The position numbers and the translations under genes are program-made. The notes below the pieces were generated by a model. It saw nothing but the letters and a program-made list of their open reading frames with translations. It was not told where the DNA came from and ran no database searches. DNA of 64,000 nt from Rhodoblastus acidophilus (GTDB lineage: Bacteria > Pseudomonadota > Alphaproteobacteria > Rhizobiales > Beijerinckiaceae), in assembly GCF_900187365.1 (NCBI RefSeq), contig NZ_FYDG01000004.1, positions 62,001 through 126,000 on the forward strand, given 5' to 3'. Positions 8,798-17,239 of the stretch are shown piece after piece. Positions within the stretch are counted from its first letter, which is position 1, and every line of letters starts with the position of its first letter.

Positions 8798-9457
8798 TTG
8801 CGGCGTTATTTCATCACTTCGACCGGCACCGGGGTCGGCAAGACGTTCACGACTTGCGCGTTGATCCGACAGGCGCGGGGCCTTGGCAAAAGAGTCGTGG
8901 CGACCAAACCGCTTATTTCCGGTTTCGACAAGACGAAAATCGAGGAAAGCGACACCGGGGCGATCCTGGCGGCGCTCGGAGAGCCGCCCTCCGACGAAAC
9001 CGTCGCCCGCATCTCGCCCTGGCGGTTCTCCGCGCCGCTCGCGCCCAATATGGCGGCGGCGGCCGAGGGAACGGCGGTGGATTGCGGCGGCCTGTTCGCC
9101 CACAGCCGCGCCTTTCTGGCCCAACACGCCGATGTGGCGCTGATCGAGGGCGTCGGCGGCGTGATGGTCCCGCTCGACGCGCGCACGACCGTGCTGGACT
9201 GGATCGCCGCCTGCGCCATTCCCGCGATCCTGGTGGTCGGCGATTATCTGGGAACCATCAGCCACACGCTGACCGCGCTGGAAGTGCTGAAAATGCGCGG
9301 CGTTCCCGTCGCGGCGGTGGTGATCAGCGCGGGCGAGGGCGCCGAGGTTCCGTTCGCGGCCACCTGCGACGATCTCGCCGCCCGCGTGGCGCCGATCCCG
9401 GTGCTGCCGCTGCCGCGCGGCGCCACTGGCGCCGAACTCGCGGGGCTGGTGACGTAA
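8798..9457 (+). CDS. bioD: ATP-dependent dethiobiotin synthetase BioD
   Basis: BioD closes the ureido ring of dethiobiotin using CO2 and ATP. The product (219 residues) starts with YFITSTGTGVGKT, the P-loop, followed by KPLISG near residue 38 and the EGVGGVMVPL motif near residue 113. No ATG is available; TTG 8798 follows a GGGGG tract at 8788-8792 with good spacing and gives the standard N-terminus. An in-frame TTG at 8786 is the alternative and would touch the bioA start codon on the other strand. Confidence 0.93.
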   Translation: MRRYFITSTGTGVGKTFTTCALIRQARGLGKRVVATKPLISGFDKTKIEESDTGAILAALGEPPSDETVARISPWRFSAPLAPNMAAAAEGTAVDCGGLFAHSRAFLAQHADVALIEGVGGVMVPLDARTTVLDWIAACAIPAILVVGDYLGTISHTLTALEVLKMRGVPVAAVVISAGEGAEVPFAATCDDLAARVAPIPVLPLPRGATGAELAGLVT

Positions 9458-9567
9458 TCATCGCCACAGGCCGCAACCTTCGAAGGGCTGGGAACTTCGC
9501 CAACATCAAGGCGTTGCGTGCCCGCGTCGGGGACGGTCCCGAGGCCTGGCGATTCGAAGGAGTTCCC

Positions 9568-9780
9568 ATGAAGACTATGGCGTTATTGGCGGCCGCTGCG
9601 ATCGCGGCGGCCTCGCTCACCACCGCCGCCCAGGCGCTGCCGGCCACGCCGGGCGCTTCCGCGCCGAACGACGCCATCGTTCAGGTCAAACACAAGAAGC
9701 ACAAGACCCACAAGAAGTCCAAGACCACGGACGATCAGGGCGGCGGATCGGGAATGTCCGGCGACAAGAAGGGCATGTAG
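9568..9780 (+). CDS. Small exported Lys/His-rich peptide, unknown function
   Basis: A 70-codon gene with a good ribosome site (AAGGA, 5 bases before ATG 9568). Residues 1-23 form a clear signal peptide (short basic start, Ala/Leu-rich core, AQA cleavage region). The mature part is low complexity: a short Pro/Ala segment, a highly basic KHKKHKTHKKSK block, then a Gly/Ser/Asp-rich tail. Peptides of this design are common in Hyphomicrobiales genomes and mostly uncharacterised; metal binding or envelope association would be guesses. It stands alone between bioD and the convergent prfB. Confidence 0.7.
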   Translation: MKTMALLAAAAIAAASLTTAAQALPATPGASAPNDAIVQVKHKKHKTHKKSKTTDDQGGGSGMSGDKKGM

Positions 9781-9799
9781 CGGCCCGGAAGGCGGCTGA

Positions 9800-9822
9800 G
9801 GAGGCGCGTGGATCGCGCCTCC
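9800..9822. terminator. Hairpin between convergent genes
   Basis: A perfect 9-bp inverted repeat (GGAGGCGCG / CGCGCCTCC) with a 5-base loop lies 19 bp after the small exported gene and 8 bp before the prfB stop. No T tract follows on either side, so it is a weak or factor-dependent terminator candidate. Confidence 0.4.
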
Positions 9823-9830
9823 GGTCCCGT

Positions 9831-10962
9831 CTAGTCCACGTCCTCGACGCTGTCCGGCCCGCCGCCATTGACGCGCTGAGCCAGCGCCGCCTCCATGAAG
9901 GCGTCGAGATCGCCGTCGAGCACTTCGTCCGGCGTGCCCGAGACCACGCCGGTGCGCAGATCCTTGACCATCTGGTAGGGCTGCAGCACGTAGGAGCGGA
10001 TCTGGTGGCCCCAGCCCACCTCCGTCTTGCCGGCGTTGAGCTTGTCGGTCTCGGCCTGGCGCCGCTCCAATTCCTGCTCGTACAAGCGGGCGCGCAACAT
10101 GTTCCAGGCGGTGGCCCGGTTTTTGTGCTGCGACCGCTCCATCTGGCAGGACACCACGATGCCCGTGGGGATGTGGGTGATGCGCACGGCCGAATCGGTC
10201 TTGTTGATGTGCTGGCCGCCCGCGCCGGAGGCGCGATACGTGTCGATGCGGCAGTCGCTTTCGTTGATCTGAATGTCGATGCGGTCGTCGACGACCGGAT
10301 AGACCCAGGCCGACGCGAAGGACGTATGGCGGCGCGCGTTGGAATCGAACGGAGAAATGCGCACAAGGCGGTGCACGCCCGATTCGGTCTTGGCCCAGCC
10401 GTGGGCGTTATGCCCCTTGATCAGCAGCGTGGCCGACTTGATGCCCGCCTCGTCGCCGGACGTCTCCTCGATCAGTTCGACCTTGAATTTGCGGCGTTCG
10501 GCCCAGCGCGTGTACATGCGCAGCAGCATCCGCGCCCAATCGCAGCTTTCGGTGCCGCCGGCGCCGGAATGGACTTCAAGATAGGTGTCGTTGGCGTCCG
10601 CCTCGCCCGAAAGCAAGGCTTCGACCTGACGGCGCTCGGCTTCCTTCTTGATGGCCTTCAGCTGCTCGACGCCTTCATCCTGCGCGGACTCGTCGTCCTC
10701 CATCTCGCCGAGTTCGATCAGCGTGACGGCGTCGTCGAGTTCCGTTTCGAACTTTTTCAGCGTCCCCAGCCGGTCTTCCAACTCGGTGCGCTCGCGCATC
10801 AGGCCTTGGGCGGCTTCGGCGTCGTTCCAGAAATCGGGGTGTTCGGATTTGGCGTTCAGTTCCGCGAGGCGGCGAGTCGATTGATCGACGTCAAAGATGC
10901 CTCCTCAGCAGCCCGACTGACTGCTTGATCTCTTCTATGAGCGACACGGCTTCCGCGCGCAT
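9831..10962 (-). CDS. prfB: Peptide chain release factor 2, with programmed +1 frameshift
   Basis: RF2 recognises UGA and UAA stops. The gene has two frames. ATG 10962 opens a 23-codon leader ending CTT TGA; after a +1 shift at CTT TGA C, reading continues to 9831 and gives 376 residues, the usual family length. A plain ORF call would start at the internal ATG 10799 and lose 54 residues. The GGQ loop (SGAGGQHINKT) and the codon-recognition region with the SPF tripeptide (RISPFDSNARR) are both present. Expression is autoregulated: low RF2 slows termination at the in-frame UGA and favours the shift. Confidence 0.95.
10891..10906 (-). promoter_or_regulatory. RF2 programmed frameshift signal
   Basis: On the minus strand the site reads AGGAGG CAT CTT TGA C. 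An internal Shine-Dalgarno lies three bases before the CTT slip codon, directly followed by the UGA stop and a C. This is the same layout as the E. coli prfB site (AGGGGG TAT CTT TGA C). The downstream frame encodes LDVDQSTRRLAEL, the conserved RF2 N-terminal helix. Confidence 0.93.
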
Positions 10963-11010
10963 GGCGATTTCCCATCGTAAATGAGCGAGAGCCGTTCATA
11001 GGCGGCGAAA

Positions 11011-11030
11011 CGCGCGCTGTAAAGCGCGCG
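11011..11030 (-). terminator. Possible terminator after the chemoreceptor gene
   Basis: A perfect 8-bp stem (CGCGCGCT / AGCGCGCG) with a four-base loop lies 33 bp past the chemoreceptor stop on the minus strand and is followed there by only three T residues. It separates the receptor gene from prfB; efficiency as an intrinsic terminator is uncertain. Confidence 0.4.
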
Positions 11031-11063
11031 ATGCGTTCCACGACAGGCGCGGAGCCGGGACGA

Positions 11064-12320
11064 TCAGATCTTACGGACCACCGCGAGGAATTCGCGCACG
11101 ACGCCGGAGACGCGGCCGGTCTCCGCATCCATGCGCGCCAGCGCGCCAATGGCTTCCTGGGCGGCGGACAGCGTTTCCTCGGCGGAGTTGGACACGCCCG
11201 AGATGTTCCGCGACACGGCGCCTGCGCCGTCGGAGGCCTGCTGCACGCTATGGGCGATATTGGCGGTCGAGGCGGATTGCTCCTCCACGGCGGCGGCGAT
11301 CACTGCGGCGATATGGCTCAGTTCGCCGATTCGGCTGTTGACCTGGTCCATGGCGAGCACGGCCTCGCGCGTCGCCGCCTGCACGCCGTTGATCTGGGCC
11401 CCGATCTCCTCGGTCGCCTTGGCGGTCTGGCTGGCGAGATGCTTGACTTCGCTGGCGACGACGGCGAAGCCGCGCCCGGCCTCGCCGGCGCGCGCCGCCT
11501 CGATGGTGGCGTTGAGCGCGAGCAGGTTGGTCTGGCTGGCGATGGCGTTGATCATGTTGACGATTTCGCCGATGCGCGCCGAACTTTCGGCGAGGCCCTG
11601 CACCTTGGCGCTGGCGCCGTTGGCGTCGCCGGTGGCGAGATCGCTGAACTTCCGCGCCTGTTCGACCTGGGTGGCGATCTCGCGAATCGCGCCGGTCAAT
11701 TCGTCGGCGGCCTGCGCGACGCTGTGCACGTTGCCGGCGGTCTCCGTGGTGGCCCCGGAAACGTCGGCGGCGCGATCGCGCGTGCGCTCGGCCTCCGAGG
11801 CCAGTTTGCGCGCCGTGTCGGCGATGCTGGTCGCCACCTGTTTCACGGCGCCGAGAATGCCGGATATGTCGCGGTCGAACCGGTCCATCACCGAATTCAT
11901 CTCCTTGTCGCGCGCCTGCCGCCGGCTTTCGCGCTCAGACAAATCGATGATGCTGGAATAGACCACGTTCGGGTTGGCGCGCGAACGCACCAGCGTGACC
12001 TGGGCGAGAAAACTCTCGCCGTTGGCGCGCTTGTGGGTCCATTCGAACCGATGCGATCCCTTTTGCCTGGCCTCGCCGGTCAGGCGCTGGGCCTTGGAGG
12101 ACGACGCTTCGCCGTCGGGCTGCATGGCCGGCGAAATGTCTTCCGGCGTGCAGGAGGCGAGTTCGTTCCGGCTGGCGAATCCGAAGGTGCGGACGGCGGC
12201 GTCGTTGCAGGAGACGAAGCGCGCGCCTTGCATCACCAGAATCGGATCCGGCGTGGCGTTGAAGAAATCGCGCTCGATGTCGGCGGTCGGGTCATTTGCC
12301 TTGCGAAACAGCGCGCCCAT
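11064..12320 (-). CDS. Soluble PAS-domain methyl-accepting chemotaxis protein
   Basis: A 418-residue chemoreceptor-like protein without any transmembrane segment. Residues 15-125 form a PAS domain ([12 protein letters not shown]...). The rest is a coiled-coil signalling domain whose hairpin tip carries [16 protein letters not shown] and [13 protein letters not shown], the CheA/CheW contact signature. No HAMP domain is seen. It therefore probably senses an internal signal such as redox or energy state in the cytoplasm. Start 12320 follows a GGGAGA ribosome site; a longer in-frame start exists at 12332. It lies between mrcA and prfB. No che genes are in the window. Confidence 0.88.
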   Translation of the reverse strand: MGALFRKANDPTADIERDFFNATPDPILVMQGARFVSCNDAAVRTFGFASRNELASCTPEDISPAMQPDGEASSSKAQRLTGEARQKGSHRFEWTHKRANGESFLAQVTLVRSRANPNVVYSSIIDLSERESRRQARDKEMNSVMDRFDRDISGILGAVKQVATSIADTARKLASEAERTRDRAADVSGATTETAGNVHSVAQAADELTGAIREIATQVEQARKFSDLATGDANGASAKVQGLAESSARIGEIVNMINAIASQTNLLALNATIEAARAGEAGRGFAVVASEVKHLASQTAKATEEIGAQINGVQAATREAVLAMDQVNSRIGELSHIAAVIAAAVEEQSASTANIAHSVQQASDGAGAVSRNISGVSNSAEETLSAAQEAIGALARMDAETGRVSGVVREFLAVVRKI

Positions 12321-12463
12321 GTGGTCTCCCATTCCATACGTGAGCGCCGCCTCAAGCGAGCGCGATCCGATGGAGCACAACCTGAACGCGAACGGTTAAC
12401 AATGTCTGAATCAAGGCGATCTTGATCGTAACGATCAACAGCTTGCGGATGATGCGGAACCGC

Positions 12464-14860
12464 TCAGTACAGGCCGCCGGTGCCGCCGCCCACCTGGTTG
12501 TCGTTGGCCGGCGCATCATTGCGCTGTCCGCCGCCGCCTTCATAGGAATCCGGCGGCGCCGTGCCCGGCTTGAAGGCTTCCAGGATCGAGCCCTGGCCCG
12601 AGGCGCGCGCGCCGCTCTTCGGATCGACCGAAATCAGCTTGATGCCCGGCGGCACGCGGAACGGCGCGTCGGGCTTGTTGGCCAGCGCCATTTTCATGAA
12701 ATCGCGGAAGATCGGCGCGGCATAGGTGGCCGCCTGGGCGGAATCGCCCATGGAGCGCGGCTTGTCGTAGCCGAGGAATACGCCGACCGCGAGATCCGGC
12801 GAATAGCCGATGAACCAGAGATCCTTGGCCTCATTGGTGGTGCCGGTCTTGCCGGCGAGATGACGGCCCAGTTCCTTGAGGCTGACGCCCGTTCCGCGCT
12901 GGATCACGCCCTCCATGATCGAGGTGATCTGGTAGGCAGTGAGCGGGTCGAGCACCTGTTCGCTCTTGTCCACGAGCTTGGGCTCGTTGTCGGGCGAGAA
13001 TCGGTCCGCGTCGCAGCCGAGGCATTCGCGCTCGTCGTGCCGGTAGATGGTGTGGCCCCAGCGGTCCTGAATGCGGTCGATCAGCGTCGCCTTGATCTGC
13101 TTGCCGCCATTGGCGAGCATGGAATAGGCGCTGACCATGCGGATGACCGTGGTTTCGCCCGCGCCGAGCGACATGGAGAGCAGCGGCGCCATATTGTCGT
13201 AAATGCCGAAGCGCCGCGCCGTCTCGGCGATCAGCGGCATGCCGATGTCGCGCGCGAGCCGCACGGTCATCAGGTTCTTGGAATGCTCGATGCCATAGCG
13301 CAGCGTGTGCGAGCCGTAGTGGCCCGACTCGAAGTTTTCCGGGCGCCACACCGATCCGTCGGGCTGCGCGATTTCGATCGGCTCGTCCTGCAGCACGGAG
13401 GAGGGCGTGTAGCCGTTGTCGAGCGCCGTCGCGTAGACGAAGGGCTTGAAGGAGGAGCCGGGCTGGCGCTGCGCCTGGGTGGCGCGGTTGAACACGGACT
13501 GGTCGAACGAGAAGCCGCCGACCATGGCGAAGACGCGGCCGGTGAACGGGTCCATCGCCACGATGGCGCCGGAGATTTCCGGGATCTGGCGCAGCCGGAC
13601 CTGACCGGGGCGGCCGTCGATCGGCTCGACGAAGATCACGTCGCCGACCGTGAAGGCCTGCCGCAGTTTTTTGCGCAAGAAGCGGGCGTTGTCGGCGGAG
13701 AGGGTGGCGATCTCGCGGGCGCGGGCGACTTCGCCGGACTTTTCCCTCGCCGGCTGCAGGCCGACGCGCAGCCCGGAATCGCTCACGTCCAGCACCACGG
13801 CGAGGCGCCAGGGCGTGACATCGCCTAGCGGCGGCACCTCGGCGAGCGCCGGGCCCCAGTCGCCGCCAATGTTGATCTGCTTGTAAGGGCCGCGATAGCC
13901 GTGGGCCTCGTCGAAGCGCACGAGGCCGTCGACCAGCGCCTTGCGCGCCATCAACTGCATTTTCGGATCGAGCGTGGTGCGCACCGACAAGCCGCCCTCG
14001 TAGAGCTTGCGGTCGCCGTAACGGTCGTAAAGCTCGCGGCGCACCTCTTCCACGAAATAGCCGGCCGCGAAGGAATTGGCGGAGACGCTGCGCGGGTTGA
14101 CCACCAGCGGCTCGGCCTTGGCCGCCTCGCCGTCGGCGCGCGACACATAGCCATTCTCCATCATGCGATTGAGAACGTAATTGCGGCGGTCGACGGCGGC
14201 GTCGTGGTTGCGCCAGGGATTGTAATTGTTGGGCGCTTTCGGCAAGCCGGCGAGATAGGCGGCCTCCGCCAGCGTCAATTCCTGCACCGACTTATCGAAA
14301 TAGTTCAGCGCGGCCGCGGCTATGCCATAAGATCCAAGCCCGAGATTGATCTTGTTGAGATAAAGCTCGAGGATCTTTTCCTTGCTGTAGGTCTGCTCGA
14401 TGCGGACCGACAGCAGCGCCTCCTGGATCTTGCGCTCCATCGAACGCTCGGGAGTCAACAGGAAGTTCTTGGCCACCTGTTGGGTGATGGTCGAGGCGCC
14501 CTGCATGCGCTTGTTGCCTTCGACGAGCACCTTCACCGCGCGCAACATGCCTTCCGGGTCGATGCCGTTGTGGGTGTAGAAATTCTTGTCCTCGGCCGAG
14601 ATGAACGCTTCCTTCACCAGCTTCGGAATGGCGTTGGCGGGAATGTAGAGGCGGCGCTCATGCGCGTATTCCGCGACGACGGAGCCGTCGGCGGCGTGAA
14701 CGCGGGTCATCACCGGCGGCTCGTAATCCTTGAGCTGGGTGTGGTCGGGCAGGTCCTTGGAGAAGGTATAGACGGCCGCGCCGACGCCGACCGCGGCGAC
14801 AATGAAGACGATCGCGCCCGCCGCGAAAAGAAAAGCGAAAAAGCGGGCGAACATGCGCAT
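12464..14860 (-). CDS. mrcA: Penicillin-binding protein 1A, bifunctional
   Basis: A 798-residue class A PBP that polymerises and cross-links peptidoglycan. After a short cytoplasmic stretch there is one membrane anchor (about residues 5-32). The GT51 domain shows EDKNFYTHNGIDP and QGASTITQQVAKN with the catalytic Glu. The transpeptidase domain carries SSFKP (nucleophile Ser), SKN and KTGTTNEAKD. An OB-like insertion lies between the two. The tail is Gly/Asn-rich and disordered. The ribosome site is AAGGGG seven bases upstream. The amidase gene upstream on the same strand fits a cell-wall neighbourhood. Confidence 0.95.
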   Translation of the reverse strand: MRMFARFFAFLFAAGAIVFIVAAVGVGAAVYTFSKDLPDHTQLKDYEPPVMTRVHAADGSVVAEYAHERRLYIPANAIPKLVKEAFISAEDKNFYTHNGIDPEGMLRAVKVLVEGNKRMQGASTITQQVAKNFLLTPERSMERKIQEALLSVRIEQTYSKEKILELYLNKINLGLGSYGIAAAALNYFDKSVQELTLAEAAYLAGLPKAPNNYNPWRNHDAAVDRRNYVLNRMMENGYVSRADGEAAKAEPLVVNPRSVSANSFAAGYFVEEVRRELYDRYGDRKLYEGGLSVRTTLDPKMQLMARKALVDGLVRFDEAHGYRGPYKQINIGGDWGPALAEVPPLGDVTPWRLAVVLDVSDSGLRVGLQPAREKSGEVARAREIATLSADNARFLRKKLRQAFTVGDVIFVEPIDGRPGQVRLRQIPEISGAIVAMDPFTGRVFAMVGGFSFDQSVFNRATQAQRQPGSSFKPFVYATALDNGYTPSSVLQDEPIEIAQPDGSVWRPENFESGHYGSHTLRYGIEHSKNLMTVRLARDIGMPLIAETARRFGIYDNMAPLLSMSLGAGETTVIRMVSAYSMLANGGKQIKATLIDRIQDRWGHTIYRHDERECLGCDADRFSPDNEPKLVDKSEQVLDPLTAYQITSIMEGVIQRGTGVSLKELGRHLAGKTGTTNEAKDLWFIGYSPDLAVGVFLGYDKPRSMGDSAQAATYAAPIFRDFMKMALANKPDAPFRVPPGIKLISVDPKSGARASGQGSILEAFKPGTAPPDSYEGGGGQRNDAPANDNQVGGGTGGLY

Positions 14861-15049
14861 CCAACATCCCCTTCAACAACACGACCCGGCCACGGGCTGC
14901 TCGGCAAAGCATGGACCTGACGCCCCGGCGTATAGCATCGCCGGCTCCCGCCGGCCATGCGAAAATCGCCGGAACGTCCGACCGAAGCGTCTGGATCGCA
15001 GCAATCGCCCCGCTTTGTGTCGCTTTGAGGGCGAGGGGGCGCCCAAGCG

Positions 15050-16474
15050 TCAGGGCATACGCGGCTCGGCCGGCGCCGATTGCACAGCCGCCGCGTCGAC
15101 CCTTTGGGCCGGCTGCGCGGCGGTCGCGGCGGAATCGCTTTGCCCGTCGCCTTGCGCCGTTCCCTCGGAGCGGCTGCGGAAGAAATCGTCGATCGCCAGC
15201 GCGGCCTGGGCTGCGGCTTTCTCGCGCCATTGCGGGGAGGCGAGGTCGGCGGCGTCCTGCGGGCTGGAGAGATAGCCAAGCTCCATCAGCACCGAGGGCA
15301 CGTCCGGCGCCTTGAGCACGACGAAGCCGGCGAAGCGCCGGGGATTCTTGTTGAGCGTGGCCGCCATCTTCCAGCGTTCGCTGACATATTTGGCGAAAAT
15401 ATTTGAATAGGCGCGGGTTTCCCGCCGCGTGAGATCGAACAGGATGTCGTTGACCTCGCCGGACTGCTCCTGCGCCTCCTGCCCGGCGGCCGAATCCGCC
15501 TTATTCTCGCTCTCGGCCACTCGCGCGGCCTCCGCGTCCGAGGCGCGTTCTGAAACGGTATAAACGGTCGCGCCATGCACGCCGTCCGAGCCGCCGCGCA
15601 ACGAATCGGCGTGCAGCGAGACAAACAGCGCGGCCCCGAGCTTGCGGGCGATTCGCACCCGCTCCTGCAACGGCACGAACCTGTCGTCCTCGCGGGTGAA
15701 GGCGACGCGATAGCGGCCGCTGGCGCGCAGCGGCGCCGCCATCGCCCTGGCGAAATCGAGCACGACGTTCTTTTCGACGGCGTTGCGGCCCCTCGCGCCC
15801 GCGTCGACGCCGCCATGGCCGGGATCGAGCACGATCAGCGGCTTTTGCGCTTCGGCCGCGCCGAGGGGAATGGCGGCGGTGGCGTCGGCCTGTTCCATCT
15901 GCGCCCGCGCGTCCTGCGCCTGCCGGTCGGCCCCGGCGTGGGCGGCGGCGCGGAAGGCGGCGGCGTCGGTCGGCTTGATCGCCAGCGTCAGAGCCGCCGC
16001 GCCGTTGGTCTGGATGCAGGAGGCGGAAACTTCGGAAGGGCCTGGCAAATCGACGACAATGCGCGACTTGCCCGGCGCCAGCCGCCCAAATCTATACGAA
16101 AGGGCCGGGGGCTCGGCCGCCTGCGGTTCGCGACTGGCGCGGGCGTGCGCGCGGCCGTGAGGCTGATTCGCCGCCACGCGTTTATTGGCCGCCGCGCCCT
16201 GGCTCGGATCGATCAGGAACCGGACCTCGGGCAGGTCGGCCACAGCCCGGGCGGGCTGGTCGAGCACATAGGCCTGATGCGCCACACAGGCGTTCAGCGT
16301 GAAGATCAGCCGGGTCTCCCGCCCGGCGTTTTCGACGCGGACATCGTAGGCGACGACGGCGTCCTGCGGCGGCGACGGTTCGCCCCGCGCCGCGCCGGCG
16401 ATCACGGCGGACGCGAACAGGCCGGCGGCGATGGCGTGAGGGAGTTTCGGCGAAAACGACAAGGCTCTGACCAT
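15050..16474 (-). CDS. amiC: N-acetylmuramoyl-L-alanine amidase with AMIN domain
   Basis: A periplasmic zinc amidase of the Amidase_3 family that cleaves septal peptidoglycan. A signal peptide (about residues 1-32, ending around ARG) precedes an AMIN targeting domain (about 40-150). An Ala/Gln-rich linker follows, then the catalytic domain: VLDPGHGG (zinc His), AVEKNVVLDFA (Glu) and SLHADS (His). The start is unclear: ATG 16474 gives a good signal peptide, while a TTG at 16495 is in frame. Neither has a strong ribosome site. Naming it amiC rather than another AMIN-type amidase is by domain order only. Confidence 0.88.
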   Translation of the reverse strand: MVRALSFSPKLPHAIAAGLFASAVIAGAARGEPSPPQDAVVAYDVRVENAGRETRLIFTLNACVAHQAYVLDQPARAVADLPEVRFLIDPSQGAAANKRVAANQPHGRAHARASREPQAAEPPALSYRFGRLAPGKSRIVVDLPGPSEVSASCIQTNGAAALTLAIKPTDAAAFRAAAHAGADRQAQDARAQMEQADATAAIPLGAAEAQKPLIVLDPGHGGVDAGARGRNAVEKNVVLDFARAMAAPLRASGRYRVAFTREDDRFVPLQERVRIARKLGAALFVSLHADSLRGGSDGVHGATVYTVSERASDAEAARVAESENKADSAAGQEAQEQSGEVNDILFDLTRRETRAYSNIFAKYVSERWKMAATLNKNPRRFAGFVVLKAPDVPSVLMELGYLSSPQDAADLASPQWREKAAAQAALAIDDFFRSRSEGTAQGDGQSDSAATAAQPAQRVDAAAVQSAPAEPRMP

Positions 16475-17239
16475 CCAAATGGAGGGGACATCCAACGCAA
16501 CAACGGGCCCAAGTCAGAGCATGAAAGAATTAACAACCTTTAACGAAGCTTGCGCAAGCTTGCACGGCCTTCGCGGCAGGGGACGCGAGAACTTGCCAAC
16601 GCCGAATGTGACGATTAAATAAGAAGGGTTCGTCGGCGCGAGGCAAAGAGTCGCAGCGCCGAACTCGAATGGGTTTCCCGTCGCGCAGGCGTCCCGGCAT
16701 GGCCGGAGACATTCCACGAGACGGAGGGTTTTTGTGCGCGAATGCGATGGAGGCGTCGTTTGCGCGGCGCGAACAACCCGAAGCGTTAAATCTTCCGCCC
16801 GCGGCCGGCACGGACCGTTGGGCGCGGAACTCGAAATTGCTCCGCTGTCAGGGCCTTTTGCAAGGCTGAGGCGCGGAAGTTTGCAAAGGTTTGCACGTGG
16901 CGACGCCAAACCTTCGGCGCGGGGACCCGTCCCGCTCGAAGACAGAATCCGGAGAAGGTCCGCGCGCTTCGCTGCGCCGCGCCGTTCTGCGGTTTGGCGC
17001 GCCGCGCGCTGATGCGCCAGACTGCCCTTCACGGTCCCGCACCGGGAGCCGCGCTTCATTCGTGAAGCCCGGAGCCGCACCGGGACGATTTTCTTCGTCA
17101 ACATCCAATAGCATGGCGCGCCAGTATGGGCGCGGCGCCGCGCGCGCGGCGGGACCGGACGGCTCGCAAAGTTTGAGCCCCGTCCTGCGCGCAAGCCAAG
17201 CGGCCAGCCTGAGCGGCGCCATGGAATCAAGAGTTCGCA
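16475..17239. other. Long intergenic region: amiC promoter side and rne leader
   Basis: These 765 bp hold no gene I can support; open frames on both strands lack coding character. Near the amidase side is a TTAA-N6-TTAA pair (16530-16543), reminiscent of a CtrA box but one base short in spacing, and a perfect 16-bp palindrome AAGCTTGCGCAAGCTT at 16546-16561. Three TTTGCA copies occur at 16857, 16880 and 16890. Towards rne the DNA is rich in short hairpins (17035-17085). A long structured 5' leader is typical of rne, whose mRNA is a target of its own enzyme. Confidence 0.6.
17035..17085 (+). promoter_or_regulatory. Hairpin cluster in the rne leader
   Basis: Two copies of CCGCACCGGGA (17037-17047 and 17075-17085) flank a 6-bp hairpin closed by a TTCG tetraloop (GCTTCA-TTCG-TGAAGC, 17053-17068). 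The first copy is itself part of a TCCCG-CAC-CGGGA hairpin. Such RNA elements about 150 bases before the rne start could serve RNase E autoregulation; this is inference from position and structure only. Confidence 0.4.

Noticed and set aside
16530-16543. CtrA box before amiC
   Set aside because: TTAA-N6-TTAA has six rather than seven spacer bases, so it does not meet the consensus; mentioned only in the gap description.
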